DNA from: Nitrospirota bacterium
GTDB lineage: Bacteria; Nitrospirota; Thermodesulfovibrionia; Thermodesulfovibrionales; Dissulfurispiraceae
Length of the DNA stretch: 64,000 nt
Assembly: GCA_040752355.1 (NCBI GenBank)
Contig: JBFMHE010000011.1
Coordinates: 50,139 to 114,138 of the forward strand
Reading direction: 5' to 3'
Made by a program: the position numbers and the translations under genes
Shown: piece by piece, positions 62,388 to 64,000 of the stretch
Layout: each line of letters opens with the position of its first letter
Position numbering within the stretch: position 1 is the stretch's first letter
Notes under the pieces: model-generated
Databases searched by the model: none
The model's input: the letters and a program-made list of their open reading frames with translations, nothing else
Told to the model about the DNA's origin: nothing

Positions 62388-62752
62388 TGGGAAAGAGCAT
62401 CATGACCGTGGATGATTCGGCGAGCATACGGCAGATGGTGAGCTTTACGCTTAAAGAGGCCGGCTACGAGGTGATCGAAGCGGTGGACGGCAGGGACGCT
62501 CTCTCGAAGCTCAACGGGGCCTCCATACACATGGTCATTACCGACCTCAACATGCCCAACCTCGACGGCATCGGCCTCATCCGTGAATTGAGGGGGAACC
62601 CTGCCCATAAGTTCACGCCCGTCATCATGCTGACTACCGAGTCGCAGGATGGCAAGAAGCAGGAAGGAAAGGCCGCCGGCGCCACGGGCTGGATCGTCAA
62701 GCCCTTTCAGCCCGACCAACTGCTGGCGGTGGTAAGGAAGGTGCTGGGATGA
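62387..62752 (+). CDS. CheY-like response regulator
   Basis: A 121-residue receiver with D9/D10 acidic pair, phospho-acceptor D53 in ITDLNMPNLDG, Thr in MLTTES and Lys in VKPFQ. No output domain. It overlaps the STAS gene by one base and cheA by four, so one message is likely. Confidence 0.92.
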   Translation: MGKSIMTVDDSASIRQMVSFTLKEAGYEVIEAVDGRDALSKLNGASIHMVITDLNMPNLDGIGLIRELRGNPAHKFTPVIMLTTESQDGKKQEGKAAGATGWIVKPFQPDQLLAVVRKVLG

Positions 62753-64000
62753 GCAGCAGCGCCGACCGGCACAGGGAAGCCTTCAGGGAGGAGGCGAACG
62801 AGCTCCTGGCGGAGCTCGAGACCGCGCTGCTGGAGCTCGAAGAATTTCCCGGGGATGCGGAACTCGTCGGCCGGGTATTCCGGGCCATGCACACGATCAA
62901 GGGGTCCGGCTCCATGTTCGGCTTTGATGATGTGGCGGCCTTCACCCATGAGATCGAGACCGCCTTCGACCTGATCCGCAACGGCAAGATGGCGGTAACC
63001 AAAGAGATCATCGATCTCACGCTCGCCGCACGCGACCAGATCAGGGCGATGATCAGTCCTTCCGAGAGCACGGTCGTCGACGTGGTTCGTGCCGGGGAGA
63101 TCGTCGCCGCCTTCAAGGGAATGCTGCCGGGAGGCTCGCCGAAACCCGGACAGGGGACAGCACCCGCAGCCGCTCCCGCGGACGCTGCTGCGGAGTCTTC
63201 TGCTGCGCCGGTAACGTACCGGATCAGGTTCAAGCCGATCCCTTCGATCTTCATGACCGGTACCAACCCCCTCACGCTGCTCGGCGAGCTCTCCCGGCTG
63301 GGCAAATGCACGGTCGTCGCCCAGACCAGCGGCATCCCCCTCCTCGACGAGATGGACCCGGAGCTCTGCCATACCTCATGGAACATTATCCTGACCACCG
63401 ATAGAGGTATCAACGCGATCAAGGACGTCTTCATCTTCATTGAGGATGCTGCCGACGTGGAAGTCGACCGTATCGATGACGGGATCCACCCCGACCTGGA
63501 TTACAAAAAGCTGGGAGAGATCCTCATCGAACGGGGAGATATCACGCAGGAGGAGCTCTCGAAGGTACTCGCCTCTCAGAAGAAGATCGGCGAGCTGCTC
63601 GTCGAGTCGGGGACCGTCGAGCCCGAGCGGATACAGACCGCGCTGGTCGAGCAGCAGCACATCAGGGAGGTGCGCAAGGAGCGGGAGGCGAGCGAATCGA
63701 TAGCGAGCGTGCGAGTCCCCTCGGAGAGGCTCGACAAGCTGGTAGACCTCGTCGGCGAGCTCGTCACGGTCCAGGCGCGCCTCAGCCAGACCGCGGCAGG
63801 GGAAGGGAATCCCCGGCTGCTTTCGATAGCAGAAGAGGTGGAGCGGCTTACCGAGGAGCTCCGGGATAACACCATGAACATCCGGATGCTGCCGATCGGC
63901 AGCACGTTCACGAAGTTCAAGCGTCTGGTGCGGGATCTTTCGAAGGAGCTGGGCAAGGAGATAGAGCTGACGACCGAGGGGGCAGAGACCGAGCTCGACA
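62749..64000 (+). CDS. cheA: Chemotaxis histidine kinase CheA, N-terminal part
   Basis: The 417 codons present include the P1 histidine-phosphotransfer domain with H48 in AMHTIKGSGSMFG, a linker and a P2-like region (PIPSIFMTGTNP). Two GspE-N-like repeats follow (LGEILIERGDITQEELSKVL; GELLVESGTVEPERIQTALV). Then comes the dimerisation domain (SERLDKLVDLVGELVTVQAR). The ATP domain and CheW-like region lie beyond the window. The ATG overlaps the CheY-like gene by four bases. Confidence 0.93.
   Translation, partial: MSSSADRHREAFREEANELLAELETALLELEEFPGDAELVGRVFRAMHTIKGSGSMFGFDDVAAFTHEIETAFDLIRNGKMAVTKEIIDLTLAARDQIRAMISPSESTVVDVVRAGEIVAAFKGMLPGGSPKPGQGTAPAAAPADAAAESSAAPVTYRIRFKPIPSIFMTGTNPLTLLGELSRLGKCTVVAQTSGIPLLDEMDPELCHTSWNIILTTDRGINAIKDVFIFIEDAADVEVDRIDDGIHPDLDYKKLGEILIERGDITQEELSKVLASQKKIGELLVESGTVEPERIQTALVEQQHIREVRKEREASESIASVRVPSERLDKLVDLVGELVTVQARLSQTAAGEGNPRLLSIAEEVERLTEELRDNTMNIRMLPIGSTFTKFKRLVRDLSKELGKEIELTTEGAETELD

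Overview
The window reads as chromosomal DNA of a GC-rich, free-living, diderm bacterium. LpxC and an outer-membrane-type beta-barrel imply an outer membrane. A 13-haem cytochrome c with a b-type cytochrome, a tungstate transporter, an FNR-type site next to Fe-S and hemerythrin-domain proteins, and a KatG/PerR peroxide defence suggest an anaerobic or micro-aerobic respiratory lifestyle. A sigma-54 promoter, a GGDEF protein and a c-di-GMP riboswitch point the same way. A Nitrospirota-like or deltaproteobacterial-type genome fits best; this is an inference from gene content, since no 16S gene is present.

Layout. 1-4.2 kb (minus): the start of a division/cell-wall cluster, mraZ-rsmH-ftsL-small membrane protein-ftsI-murE, behind a promoter with three MraZ-type boxes. 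4.3-8.3 kb (plus): bioF, gpsA, a YkgJ-type protein and larB. 8.4-12.1 kb: an FmdB zinc ribbon, a receiver protein, a frameshifted XRE regulator and the tungstate transporter tupABC, which is split by a 180-bp inverted-repeat element. 12.4-16.8 kb: a DUF1328 protein, a Crp/Fnr regulator with an FNR-like box, a ferredoxin-type protein, a DUF438/hemerythrin/PAS protein and a degenerate receiver-GGDEF protein. 17-26.5 kb (minus): a TadA-NUDIX fusion, YtxH and DUF948 proteins, an HDOD pair, inositol-phosphate synthase with a CDP-alcohol phosphatidyltransferase, Hsp20, recO, a bifunctional-nuclease-family protein, era and an aminotransferase. 26.6-32 kb (minus): an envelope cluster (TPR lipoprotein, C39 peptidase, FecR, Crp/Fnr, TPR-beta-barrel, PA2779-like). 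32-37.7 kb (minus): alr, tatA, mobA, amrB, dnaB, rplI and a rhomboid protease. 38-41 kb (plus): a small membrane protein, a 13-haem cytochrome c and a cytochrome b. 41-44 kb (minus): katG and perR sharing an operator palindrome. 44-52.6 kb (minus): TrmH-type methylase, M50 protease, rimO, DUF2062, thiL, lon, hsp20 and galU in one tightly packed run, with tRNA-Leu(UAA) upstream. 52.9-59.8 kb: tldD, lpxC, a 25-residue lysine-rich protein, a winged-helix/nucleotidyltransferase protein, tsaC, a c-di-GMP riboswitch controlling a secreted WD40-caspase protein, and an isoaspartyl peptidase. 59.9-64 kb (plus): a sigma-54-driven chemosensory operon (soluble MCP-like protein, STAS, CheY, CheA), cut by the window edge.

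The most striking unit is the riboswitch-WD40-caspase module at 57.05-58.9 kb. Its leader shows an aptamer, a terminator, a possible antiterminator strand and a 14-bp helix that would cover the ribosome-binding site. Next come the cytochrome c/b pair with a shared membrane-anchor motif, the PA2778/PA2779-like envelope cluster, and the chemosensory operon with twin upstream activator palindromes.
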